Source: Pandoraea vervacti (lineage in GTDB: Bacteria; Pseudomonadota; Gammaproteobacteria; Burkholderiales; Burkholderiaceae). From it: a stretch of 64,000 nt of DNA. Below the pieces are notes generated by a model. The model was not told where the DNA came from and searched no databases. It saw only the letters and a program-made list of their open reading frames with translations. Shown here piece after piece: positions 34,044 to 43,842 of the stretch; the stretch's first letter is position 1, and every line of letters begins with the position of its first letter. Position numbers and translations under genes: made by a program. The DNA is taken from NCBI RefSeq assembly GCF_000934605.2, contig NZ_CP010897.2, forward strand, positions 4,340,001 to 4,404,000, in the 5' to 3' direction.

Positions 34044-36264
34044 CCAGCACCTCCGTCAGCCGATCGGTCAGTCCGCCATCGCGCTGCGTCGGCCGCGCAA
34101 TGGCCGACGCGACGACTTGCCACGGCGCAAACAGCCACGCTTGCCTGCGGGCACGCGTCACCCCCGTATAAATTAGCTCCCGCGACAACACGCGACTCGC
34201 CTGCTCGGGCAACACGATCGCAACGCGTTCGAACTCCGAGCCCTGCGACTTGTGGATCGTCATCGCAAATGCCGTCTCGTGCGCGGGCAGACTGGCCGGC
34301 GAGTACAGCCGGTAGCCGCCGTCCGGCGTCGCAAACGCAACCCGTAGCGAGCCGGCGGGTCCAAGCGGCAGTGCGATGCCGATATCGCCATTGAAGAGGT
34401 TGAGCGCGTATTCGTTCTGCGTCACCAACACCGGACGCCCGGCGAACCATGCGCCACCGCCGGCGCCAAGCGCCACACCCGCGCGACGCGCCAGCAAGGC
34501 CGTCAATTGCGCACCGAGAAACTCGACACCTCGCCGACCACCGCGCGTCGCGCACAGAACCCTGAATCGTCCAAAAGCAGCGAACACCGGCTGCGCCACC
34601 ATCGCGACGTCGGCCGACGTTGCCGCCGCCGGATCGCCCAACTGCTGAATCGTTGCGATGGCATGTCCGAGCGCTTCGACGTACTCGCCATAGCCGTCAG
34701 CCAGTACATTGAGGTTGTGGGGCGACAACTGGAGGCCACCGTCCTCGCTGAGCAGCACGCGATCTGCCGACGCCGAGGGCGATGACGCATCATGGTTCGC
34801 CTGCGGGCCATCTCGCGTCTCGAGCGTCTCTCGCGTCTCGAAATTGTCGGCATCGACGCGCTCGGTCTGCGCGACAGCGAACTCCCTGCGCGCATCGATG
34901 ACCTTTCCCGTCTTGATTGCCGTCGCGAGGCGACCAATCGCCGAATGCGCGCCGAACCGGTACGTGCGCTCCAGCCAGACGACGGTGTCCTCGAGCCCTT
35001 TCGCAGCGCGCGCGTCGGTCGGTTCAGCGGGCGAGGCTTTCGCGGCGCCACCACCACCAACGGCGAGCGGACCGGATCGAGGCAAATCATCTGCGGGCCA
35101 TTCCAGCGCGGCCAACAACTGTGTACGCATCTCCGGCGAGAAGGCTCGCCGCGCGCTCAATTCCCCGAACACCGCCCCGGCTTCGACGGCCGCCAACTGG
35201 TCCTTGTCGCCCAGCAGAATCAGACGCGCATTGTCGGGTACCGCTTCGAGCAACGCGGTCGCCATCGACAAGTCGATCATCGATGCTTCATCCACGACGA
35301 TCAGGTCGTAGGGCAACGGATTGCCCGCATGATGCCGAAAGCGCCGCCCGACCTGCTCGGCGGATTCGGGCAGTACGCCCAGCAAGCGGTGCAACGTCAC
35401 TGCCGCCTCGGGCAATGCCATGCGCACGGTTTCCGGCAGGTCCTGACGCACGGTGAGCGCCTCCTGCATGCGCTGCGCCGCCTTGCCCGTGGGCGCGGCC
35501 AGGGCGACCCGAAGGTCGCCATCGCGTTCGAGCAGGCAGGCGAGCAGGCCCACGACGGTCGTCGTCTTGCCGGTGCCGGGACCACCGCTGAGGACGACCA
35601 GCGAGCGCTCGAGCGCCAAAGCCGCTGCCGCCATTTGCCAGTTGGGCTCGCGCCGGTCATCAGGGGACAGCAGCACGCCGCTGCCGAAGTAGCGATGCAA
35701 TCGTTCGCGATCCGCCATCGTGACCGACACGGACGAGGCCGTCGCCCCGGCCGCCTCAGGCGATTTCGCGCGCGCGGCTGGCACGGCGGATGCGCTCACA
35801 GGGCGCTTCGTCGTCGACAGCTTGCGCGCGAGCGCCGCCGCCAGACGCGCCTCGTAGCCGTAGTAACGCGCCAGATAGAGACGGTCGCGATCATCCAGCA
35901 GCAGGGGGAAAGCGTCGGCCTGCGTGTCGCCGGATAGCGCGCGCAAGACGCTGGCGGGCGCGCACAGGCCACTGGCGAAGAGCGCATCGCGCCAGACCGA
36001 CAACGCCGGGGCATCCCCCGGAAACAGCTCGCCGCTGGCCTGCGTATCGAGCAGATTGTCGAGCGGCACACAAACATGCCCCTCCGACGTTGCGAGACTG
36101 ACTTCGAACGCGGCGCGTCGCACGTAGCGACAGATAACGTCGTCCGCCCCCTTGCCTCGCGCAAGCAGTTCCATGCGCCGCGCGAAACCCTGCGCGAGCC
36201 GCACAACGCCGCTGTCGGCCAACGGCGCGCCGGAGGCATCCCCCATGTGACGACGATCGGTCAT
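33991..36264 (-). CDS. recD: Exodeoxyribonuclease V alpha subunit
   Basis: 757-residue 5'-3' superfamily 1B helicase of RecBCD. Walker A is LSGGPGTGKTTTVVGLL (~225-240), followed by DEASMIDLSMATALL; the late motif TIHKSQGSEFERVAIVLP and TGVTRARRQAWLFA are intact. Longer than the ~608 residues of E. coli, mainly through a mid-protein insertion rich in Glu, Thr and Ala. Last gene of recC-recB-recD; its ATG overlaps the recB stop (ATGA, 36261-36264). The 3' end runs 53 bases into the convergent CNNM gene. Confidence 0.95.
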   Translation of the reverse strand: MTDRRHMGDASGAPLADSGVVRLAQGFARRMELLARGKGADDVICRYVRRAAFEVSLATSEGHVCVPLDNLLDTQASGELFPGDAPALSVWRDALFASGLCAPASVLRALSGDTQADAFPLLLDDRDRLYLARYYGYEARLAAALARKLSTTKRPVSASAVPAARAKSPEAAGATASSVSVTMADRERLHRYFGSGVLLSPDDRREPNWQMAAAALALERSLVVLSGGPGTGKTTTVVGLLACLLERDGDLRVALAAPTGKAAQRMQEALTVRQDLPETVRMALPEAAVTLHRLLGVLPESAEQVGRRFRHHAGNPLPYDLIVVDEASMIDLSMATALLEAVPDNARLILLGDKDQLAAVEAGAVFGELSARRAFSPEMRTQLLAALEWPADDLPRSGPLAVGGGGAAKASPAEPTDARAAKGLEDTVVWLERTYRFGAHSAIGRLATAIKTGKVIDARREFAVAQTERVDADNFETRETLETRDGPQANHDASSPSASADRVLLSEDGGLQLSPHNLNVLADGYGEYVEALGHAIATIQQLGDPAAATSADVAMVAQPVFAAFGRFRVLCATRGGRRGVEFLGAQLTALLARRAGVALGAGGGAWFAGRPVLVTQNEYALNLFNGDIGIALPLGPAGSLRVAFATPDGGYRLYSPASLPAHETAFAMTIHKSQGSEFERVAIVLPEQASRVLSRELIYTGVTRARRQAWLFAPWQVVASAIARPTQRDGGLTDRLTEVLATMSDPTPGSPQPSMPR

Positions 36265-39200
36265 GCGCCCTCCTCGCCCGCACTTGCCACGTCAGCCACA
36301 CCGCCGCGACCGTCGAGCGAAAGCGCTTCGGCGAGCGCCGCGTTCTCGCCTGCGGCGAACAGTTCGTCGAGCGCATCGACCATGTCTCGCGACGGCTTGT
36401 CGAAAAAGACACCGGGCACGTCCTCACCGGCAAGATGCGCGCTGGCCCAGTCAGGGCGCACGCCCCGAACGAAAAGGTAGAGACTGCCCCCCATGTCGCG
36501 GTCGTAATCGTAATTGGGTAGACGGCGCCGCAGATAGCGATGCAGCGCCAGGGTATAGAGCAGATACTGCAAGTGGTAACCGTGCTCGGCCATCGCTTCT
36601 CGCAGCCCGTCTGCAGCGTAGTTTTCGGGGGCCGTGCCGAGATAGTTCGACTTCCAGTCGAGAATCCACCACTGAGCGCTGTGCCGGAACACCAGATCGA
36701 TGAAGCCTTTCAGATAACCGCGCAGCACGGTGGCGTCCAGGGGCAGGTCCGGATAGCCGAACTGGCGCAGCACCGCACGCAATGCGTCGAGCGACACGGC
36801 GTCGGCCGGATAAGTGAACTCCATTTCGGTCAGCCGTTCCGCCAGCGAGACATCGCTCAGATACATGCCGGGACGCAACGGCGTCGACAGCGTGTCGGCA
36901 AGCATGTTCATCATCATGGCGCGCCACGTATCGTTTTGCTCGGCGCCACGTCCGGGCGGACGCTCGCGCAGCGCCCGGGACACCGCATGCGGCCATTGCG
37001 CCCGCGACTGGAAGTCTGCGAGTTCGAAAACACGGTGCAAACTCTCGCCGGCGGCCGGCCCGCGCGGAAATCGCAGAATGTCGTCACCCGGAGGCCATGT
37101 GTCATCGCCCTCCGGCGGCAAGGCGAATGTCGGCCCGGCGTTGGCCTGGGCGTCGTAATCGGGACGCGTACGCTCCGGCGCGCTCAGTTGCCCCCCGCCC
37201 AATTGGGGGCCGGTATGCATGCCTGCCAGCAGGCCCGAGAAACTGCCAATGCGCCACACTTCCCGCAACGCACGAGTGCTCACACGGGTCGTGAGCGCCG
37301 GCGGCGCGTCGTGGATTACACGGGTATCGCTCGCGAGCGCGTCGCCGGTCGGCAGCGGTACCACGTCGAGCGGCCCACCAACGAGCGCCTTCCACGCATG
37401 ACGAATCGTCTCCACCCGTTCATCGGCGTCGATCGTCGAGGAGACCCACGTGTCGAACGCGATTCCCTGGCCAGCGGCGAGCCAGTTGAGCATGCTCGCG
37501 CACGCTTCCTTCACGCTGCGACGAGACGAGTAAATTCCTGCGGCCATATAGCATCGGTACACCGCTCGCGTGAGCGCGACGTACAACAGCCGCGCCTGCT
37601 CGGCCGATTGCTCCTGACGCAACGCGGCAGCCGCCGGCGACCCTTTACCGGCCGCATCGGTAAAGTCGATGACCGCCGTGGCGCCGTCGTGGTATTCGAG
37701 GCCCTCGAGACTCCCGCCGTCACGCACGGCGCCATCCCAGAGGAAAGGACAAAACACCACGCCATACTCAAGCCCCTTGGACTTGTGTACGGTCACGATC
37801 TGCACCAGATTCTGATCCGACTCAAGACGTAGTTGCGCCTCCTCCGCACCGCTGGCGCTTCGCTGCGACGCCAGCCATCGGAGCAAGGCGGGCATGCCCG
37901 GCTGCTCCGCCCAACGCGCCTGGGCAAGTTCGGCCAGATGCATGAAGTTGGTCAGACTCCGCTCGCCGCCCGGTTGTGCGATCAGTCTCGCGGCCAGTCC
38001 CAATTCGCGCATGAGCGTGCGCCACATGGCGGAGAATCCGCGGTCGGTCCACAACTGACGATAGCGTTGCAGACGCTCGATCCAGGCAATCGCGTCCGCG
38101 TCCGATGCTTCGCTCGTCTGCATCCGGTAAAGCGCGGAGGCATCGAGTCCGAAAAGCGCCGTCGCGAGCGCCGCGCGAAGCGCACGCACGTCGCCGGGCG
38201 CTTCCACGGCTCGCAACACACGCAGCAATGTGTCGGCTTCTTCACTGGCAAACACCGAATCCTGCGTCAGCTCAACGCTGCCCACGGCATGTTCGGCGAG
38301 CATGGCTTTCATGAGCGCACCTTGCCGGTGCGCCTGTACGATCACCGCGATGTCCCCCGGCGCGAGCGGACGCTCGCCGATCAGCACTTCGCCACGCGAG
38401 GCGCCTGCGAGCAGCCGGGCGACCTCGGCCGCCGTCGCGCGCGCGCACGCCTGTTGCGCCTCGTCTTTCGACAACGGCTCGTCTTCGTCGGGCAGCCACC
38501 ACACTGTGAAGTCGGCGATGTCGCGCACATCGGTCAACGGTGGACGACGACGTGCCCCTGGGCGGACAGGCGGGTAATCGAGCCCATCGAGCACGAACGC
38601 GCGGTCGTTCGCACCAAATAGCCGGTTGCCCGCGTCGATGATCGGCGGCGTCGAGCGCTGATTGACGGCCAGCGTGTAGGCCGCATCCGCGTTCTCCCGC
38701 GCGGCAAGATACGTATGCAGATCCGCAGCCCGGAAGCTGTAGATGGCCTGCTTCGGGTCGCCAACCATGAACATCGGCCCCCGGCCATCACGCCCCGAAA
38801 CGGCGCCAGCCTGCAACGGCGCCCCGTACACCGCGTTGAAAATGGCGAATTGCAGGGGATCGGTATCCTGGAATTCGTCGATCAGCGCACAGGGATAGCG
38901 TTCACGCAACGCCTGCGCGAGATCCGGGTGCTGAGTCAGCGCACGCGCAATATTGCCGAGCAGATCGTCGAAGGACACTACGCGCAGCTCACGTTTGCGC
39001 AGCGCCAACTGCTCCGGCGCCTGCGTCAACCATTCCCGCAGAATCCTCAGCCACTGCATTGCGTAACGCGCGTCGGCGTCGGCGCGGGCCTGAACGAGGA
39101 CGTCGGCCATCGCGAAGAAGCGGTGTTCGGGTGGCGTCTCCCCCTTCTTGATGTCCTTGGCCAGGCGTGTCGTCGTCAGCAACTCCGCCTTGGGCGCGAG

Positions 39201-40145
39201 AAGTGCGCCGGCATCGCGCGCGCCGAGATACCGCTGCCACGCCGACACGGCTTGGGGCAGCGACGTCTCGTTATAGATGTTCTTCTTGAACGACGGCAGC
39301 GCGCGGCGCATCAGATCGGCGATGACGGACGCCTCGGCTTCCCAGCACTCGCAGGCATCGGCATATGTCGCAAGCCACGTCGAATCGGCAGGCGCCACCG
39401 TGTCGCTCTGCACCGCTTCCGGCCAGCGCATTTCCGACATCGGCTTTTTCAGACGACGCGCCAATTGGTCCGTCAGCGTCGCCGGCGAGCGCTTGCTGTC
39501 CACCAGCCATGCGGCAAACCGATCGTCCTGCGCGGCCATCGGCTCCACGACCCGGCGCCAGAACTCCACCGCGAGATCGTGTCGCACACCGTTGTCATCC
39601 GGGACCAGCTCGTAGGCAAACGGCAGGCCGGCCGCGAAGGGCACCTCGGCCAATGCGCGCTGGCAGAAACCGTGGATCGTATGAATCGACGCTTGGTCGA
39701 AGCTGCGCAACGCCCTTTGCAGGCATTCGCGAATGTCCTTCGGCGACATGTCGCCGCGCTCGATCAAGCCCGCAATCATGACGTTGAACAGCGGATCGTC
39801 GCTGGCATGGGGATCGAAGTCGGGACCGAAGCCGGGGTCGGAGTCGAAGAGGTCGTCATCCTCTCTGCCCTCCCCACCTTCGCTCACGTCCTCGTCACCG
39901 AAGACGGGCGCCATGGCCGCGACCAGCCCTGCGAGACGCCCGCGAATGCGTTCCCGCAGCTCCGCCGTTGCGGCATTCGTGAACGTCACGACGAGAATTT
40001 GTTCGACGCTCAGTTGCTTCTCGAGCAGCAGTCGCACATACAGCGCGCAAATGTTCCACGTCTTGCCGGTGCCGGCGGAAGCTTCGATCAGGCACACGCC
40101 GTCGAGGTCGCAGCCGAAAACGTCGAGATCGATGAGCTGCGTCAT
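36261..40145 (-). CDS. recB: Exodeoxyribonuclease V beta subunit
   Basis: 1294-residue helicase-nuclease of RecBCD. Walker A is EASAGTGKTWN (22-29), preceded by the MTQLIDLDVFGCDLDG start. VVTFTNAATAELRERI is helicase motif Ia, IDEFQDTDPLQF motif II, and MVGDPKQAIYSFRAADL motif III. The C-terminal nuclease domain shows WWILDWKSNYLG, carrying the catalytic Asp-x-Lys. Start at 40145 is fixed by its ATGA overlap with the recC stop; the frame is open to 40301. Confidence 0.96.
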   Translation of the reverse strand: MTQLIDLDVFGCDLDGVCLIEASAGTGKTWNICALYVRLLLEKQLSVEQILVVTFTNAATAELRERIRGRLAGLVAAMAPVFGDEDVSEGGEGREDDDLFDSDPGFGPDFDPHASDDPLFNVMIAGLIERGDMSPKDIRECLQRALRSFDQASIHTIHGFCQRALAEVPFAAGLPFAYELVPDDNGVRHDLAVEFWRRVVEPMAAQDDRFAAWLVDSKRSPATLTDQLARRLKKPMSEMRWPEAVQSDTVAPADSTWLATYADACECWEAEASVIADLMRRALPSFKKNIYNETSLPQAVSAWQRYLGARDAGALLAPKAELLTTTRLAKDIKKGETPPEHRFFAMADVLVQARADADARYAMQWLRILREWLTQAPEQLALRKRELRVVSFDDLLGNIARALTQHPDLAQALRERYPCALIDEFQDTDPLQFAIFNAVYGAPLQAGAVSGRDGRGPMFMVGDPKQAIYSFRAADLHTYLAARENADAAYTLAVNQRSTPPIIDAGNRLFGANDRAFVLDGLDYPPVRPGARRRPPLTDVRDIADFTVWWLPDEDEPLSKDEAQQACARATAAEVARLLAGASRGEVLIGERPLAPGDIAVIVQAHRQGALMKAMLAEHAVGSVELTQDSVFASEEADTLLRVLRAVEAPGDVRALRAALATALFGLDASALYRMQTSEASDADAIAWIERLQRYRQLWTDRGFSAMWRTLMRELGLAARLIAQPGGERSLTNFMHLAELAQARWAEQPGMPALLRWLASQRSASGAEEAQLRLESDQNLVQIVTVHKSKGLEYGVVFCPFLWDGAVRDGGSLEGLEYHDGATAVIDFTDAAGKGSPAAAALRQEQSAEQARLLYVALTRAVYRCYMAAGIYSSRRSVKEACASMLNWLAAGQGIAFDTWVSSTIDADERVETIRHAWKALVGGPLDVVPLPTGDALASDTRVIHDAPPALTTRVSTRALREVWRIGSFSGLLAGMHTGPQLGGGQLSAPERTRPDYDAQANAGPTFALPPEGDDTWPPGDDILRFPRGPAAGESLHRVFELADFQSRAQWPHAVSRALRERPPGRGAEQNDTWRAMMMNMLADTLSTPLRPGMYLSDVSLAERLTEMEFTYPADAVSLDALRAVLRQFGYPDLPLDATVLRGYLKGFIDLVFRHSAQWWILDWKSNYLGTAPENYAADGLREAMAEHGYHLQYLLYTLALHRYLRRRLPNYDYDRDMGGSLYLFVRGVRPDWASAHLAGEDVPGVFFDKPSRDMVDALDELFAAGENAALAEALSLDGRGGVADVASAGEEGA

Positions 40146-43100
40146 GCGCCCTCCGCCAGTACGAGGTGCTGCACCATTGGCCCGAACATGGTGTTCGCGA
40201 GCAGTTCGAACGGCTCGGCCAGCGGGTCTTCCACACCGCGCCAGATCAACTTGGTATAGGGATCGTCCGCGTCCCCGCGCGCGAAAGCCGAGCCTTGCCA
40301 TGCGCTGTGCGCATCGGCGAGTTTGCCGCTACTGGCGAGCTTCCAGGCGCTCCGCACGAAGAACGGCAACGGGCGCGTTTGCCCAAGCCGATAGAGCGCC
40401 ACCCACTGCGCGAGCAACCCCGCCGCGTCCTCCACCGGGCGCAGCGCGAAGGTCTCGTGTTCGCCATACCAGAGGGTTCTGGCGGCAACGTCCAATCCGG
40501 CATGCTCGGGCTGTTGGAGATGGGCACACAACGCCAGATGCGCGAGCCATGCAGCCAGCAAATCGCTCGGGCGCATGCTGCCGTAGCGGTACATCACGAG
40601 ACCATGGCGCGACACCGGTGCAAGCCGGCCTTGCAACAGACACTCGGCCGAGAGCGTGGCATCGCCATGCCACATCGAATCCGTGGAGGCCTTCCAGGAA
40701 GGCGGCAGCGACGGCACCAACGGCACCGTGACAAGAAATTCCTGCGCACCCTCCGCCTGCGCCTGCCTCACCTGCGTGGCGAGGGCGCGCAGGCCCCCCA
40801 GTTCACGACGCCGCCACACCGCCCCCGTCGCCCCACCGGGTAACTCGTGGCTCACACTGGCGATACGCTCGACAGCCTGCGCGTTGGCGCGGGCGCTTCG
40901 GGCGTCGCGCTCGTCATCGCGCAACAGGCGAGGCAGCAGGCGTGCGGCCAGCGCGTCGCGTCCTGCCCAATCGAGCACGAATGGCTCCTCATCCTCGACC
41001 TCGGTGAGCATGTCATTGAGCGTGAGGCCGAGCCGATCTCGCGTCCACGCCCGGCCCGGATGTCGCCAGAAGCGCAACAAATCGTCGAGCGTCAGACGGG
41101 TTTGTGCGACGCCCGGCAGCGGATCGCGCACGAAGGGCTGGGCCGATCTGTTTGGCGTCGGTGATGCCAGTTGGTCCGCCAGCTGCTGGGCAGCCTCACC
41201 GTTAGAAGCGTCGTAGCTATACAGCGATGGCGCCTTGCCGTCGAAGTACTTCGGGGAGAAGGGTTGGAGGGGATGCAGCACCACGAGACGCTCTCTTGCC
41301 TCGCGTTGCTCGTCGAGACTGAAACCTCGCGAGACCGGTGCGAGCAACTGTCCGGTGAAATCGAGCAGTTCGTCCACGGCAGTCGACGGCGGTAACGGCG
41401 CGTTATCGCGCACGCTTCTGCCTGTATAGGTGATGAGGAAGCGATCCTGGGCACTGAGCATGAGATCCAGAAAAAGATTGCGCTCATCGTCACGACGCTG
41501 GCGGTCGCCGCGCTGCGGCAGCGCGCGCATCAAATCGAATTCGTCGGCCCGTACGCGGCCCGGCAAAACGCCGTCGTCCATGCCGATCATGCAGACGACG
41601 CGATACGGCAACAGCCGCAAGCTCGGAATCGCTGCAAACGTCACACGCCCGGACGGCACGCCGCCGCGCGTCGGATCGTCGAGCGCGTCGGCCAGCACCC
41701 GAGCCACCACTTCCACCGGCACCTGCACCTCGGGGGCGCCGTCCGCGATGGCCGCCCCGATCTGCTCGATGGCCATGCGCACCTCCGCGACGTCATCGGC
41801 AAATCGCGGTTCGTCCGAAAAAAACTGCTCCAACATCGCCAACAACTGATCACGCCATGCGAGACCGGTGCGCTCTGTTCGCAGCGCCACGGTCGTCGCG
41901 TCGAGATCGTCGATCAATCGGGCCAACTGCCCGAGCAATTCGGCGCGCCCGCCTTCGATGCCGCCGACAGGCAGCCAATCGTCCACAGGCATGGCGTCGT
42001 CGGGCAGCGCATAGCCGAGGAACAGGCGCATCATGGCGTCGCCCAGCGTGTGGCGCTCAAGCGCCGGCACAACGTCGTACCCCGCGTCCGCGGCGTTCGC
42101 GGTGTCTCCTCTCGCCTCCGGACCACCGAGTCGAAGCAGGGCGTCCCCTCGCCAGCCGCGCCGCGCCCCCGCGGCATGCAACCAGTTCTGAATGGCGTCG
42201 AGTACGTTGCCGCCGAGGTCGTAGCGTTGCGCAACGGCTTCCGTACGCGCAAGCTCCACCAGACTCGATGCCGCGACACGTTGCTGCGGCAGGGCCAGAA
42301 TCGACGCAAACGCACGCGCAACGGGATTGGTCCGCGTGGGCGGCAGGCCGGTGACCAGATAGGGAATGCGCGGGGTGGAAGTGCCAAAGACGGCGTCGAT
42401 GAGCGGCGCCGCACGCCCGAGATCCGGTACGGTAATCAGCACGTCGTCGGGACGCAGATCGGGAATCTCGTCGAAGCAGGCCAGCAACCGGTCGTGCAGC
42501 ACTTCGATCTGACGCGCGAGACTGTGACATACGTGCACTTGCACCGAGCCGTCGGCGTCCACGCCCTCCGGTACACCGTGACGGCCATCGTCCAACGTCA
42601 GAATGCCGTTCTGCAACGCGGCGAGCAGCGTCGGTGCGGGATTCGGCTGAAATATCGCACGGTCCTCGACCGCCTGCGGTGCAAGGTCTGCATATAGCGC
42701 GTCGATGTGCGACTGGGTCTGACGGCCCCACTCCGCCAGTAGCGGATGGCCCACTTCGCGATGGGCCGCGCCGTCTCGCCGGGTCAGATACGACAACCTC
42801 GACGGCGGCACGATATCGAACCAATAACTTTCGCAGGGATTGAGGACATAAAGGTGCACGTCGATCAGGCGAGACATGGCCTTGAGCAGCGCCATCGAAA
42901 GCGGCGGCATCGACGACAGCGCAAACACCGAGACGCGAGACGGCCAGCCCACGGGTATCGTGTCGGGGGTCAGTTGCTCGATCCTGTCGATGGCACGCAA
43001 CGTCGGGTGGCGCTCACGAATCTCCAGATGCGCGAGGACCTGCCGCCACAACGCGCTTTGCCACGCCTCATCGGCACGCTGGACGTCGCCCCAGCTTGTC

Positions 43101-43585
43101 GCCGCCCCGGGCGCAATGGTCTCGCCGGACTGCCAGCGCTCCAGCCAGTCCGGCCGGTACGTCAGATATTGATCGTAGATATGGGCGAGACGGTCGGCCA
43201 ACTCGAAGCGCATGACGTCGTCCGCGCCCGCGAGGTAGCCGGCCAGACGCGGTGAGGCCTCCACCCACGGTTTCGCCAGACACTGGTACAGCGGCCAGAC
43301 CAGCCGGTCCGGCGCAAACGGCGAGCTTTCCGGCACCGTCACCAGTTTCCCCGCCATGTCCCATAGCCACTGGGCGAGATAGGTCAGACGGACGTTTGCG
43401 CACACGCCGAAGACATCCGCATAGTCCAGTTCCAGTCGACGACGCACGGCCACACTTGGCACGACAATGGTTTCTATCTCGAAGGGGTCGACCGGTCCCG
43501 ACGACGCCCCGGGCGCCTGCGCGATATCACGGAGCAGGGCAGCTTCGAGCGTGGTGAACCGGTTGGAGAAGAATAGTTGGAGCAT
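40142..43585 (-). CDS. recC: Exodeoxyribonuclease V gamma subunit
   Basis: 1147-residue Chi-recognition subunit of RecBCD. The start MLQLFFSNRFTTLEALLRD-like opening (here MLQLFFSNRFTTLEAALL) is the family N-terminus. The inactive helicase domain is recognisable by IPSLRLLPYRVVCMIGMDDGVLPGR and RDDERNLFLDLMLSAQDRFLITYTGRS (shown in part). Start at 43585 gives normal length; the frame is open to 43705. First gene of the operon; the 257-base gap to the divergent FUSC gene holds the promoter. Confidence 0.95.
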   Translation of the reverse strand: MLQLFFSNRFTTLEAALLRDIAQAPGASSGPVDPFEIETIVVPSVAVRRRLELDYADVFGVCANVRLTYLAQWLWDMAGKLVTVPESSPFAPDRLVWPLYQCLAKPWVEASPRLAGYLAGADDVMRFELADRLAHIYDQYLTYRPDWLERWQSGETIAPGAATSWGDVQRADEAWQSALWRQVLAHLEIRERHPTLRAIDRIEQLTPDTIPVGWPSRVSVFALSSMPPLSMALLKAMSRLIDVHLYVLNPCESYWFDIVPPSRLSYLTRRDGAAHREVGHPLLAEWGRQTQSHIDALYADLAPQAVEDRAIFQPNPAPTLLAALQNGILTLDDGRHGVPEGVDADGSVQVHVCHSLARQIEVLHDRLLACFDEIPDLRPDDVLITVPDLGRAAPLIDAVFGTSTPRIPYLVTGLPPTRTNPVARAFASILALPQQRVAASSLVELARTEAVAQRYDLGGNVLDAIQNWLHAAGARRGWRGDALLRLGGPEARGDTANAADAGYDVVPALERHTLGDAMMRLFLGYALPDDAMPVDDWLPVGGIEGGRAELLGQLARLIDDLDATTVALRTERTGLAWRDQLLAMLEQFFSDEPRFADDVAEVRMAIEQIGAAIADGAPEVQVPVEVVARVLADALDDPTRGGVPSGRVTFAAIPSLRLLPYRVVCMIGMDDGVLPGRVRADEFDLMRALPQRGDRQRRDDERNLFLDLMLSAQDRFLITYTGRSVRDNAPLPPSTAVDELLDFTGQLLAPVSRGFSLDEQREARERLVVLHPLQPFSPKYFDGKAPSLYSYDASNGEAAQQLADQLASPTPNRSAQPFVRDPLPGVAQTRLTLDDLLRFWRHPGRAWTRDRLGLTLNDMLTEVEDEEPFVLDWAGRDALAARLLPRLLRDDERDARSARANAQAVERIASVSHELPGGATGAVWRRRELGGLRALATQVRQAQAEGAQEFLVTVPLVPSLPPSWKASTDSMWHGDATLSAECLLQGRLAPVSRHGLVMYRYGSMRPSDLLAAWLAHLALCAHLQQPEHAGLDVAARTLWYGEHETFALRPVEDAAGLLAQWVALYRLGQTRPLPFFVRSAWKLASSGKLADAHSAWQGSAFARGDADDPYTKLIWRGVEDPLAEPFELLANTMFGPMVQHLVLAEGA

Positions 43586-43842
43586 GCGGGCGTGGCGGCT
43601 TAGCGAGTCTGTTCGCAAGCATAACAAATGCCCCTTCCCAAAGCCCATCGGACAGATCCGAAAGCCTGCCCCGCTATCGGTCACGGCCAGTGGCGCTTCC
43701 AACACCCTCTCGCCCGGGTAGCCCGCCTGTCACCGGCGGTATCCCCACTTCGCGGCACGCGGGGCTTCGGCTAGACTCTCACTGCGCCGCGCACCACCCC
43801 ATCGCGCGGCCAGCTTTGCTGCGGAACCCTCGCACCCGACGC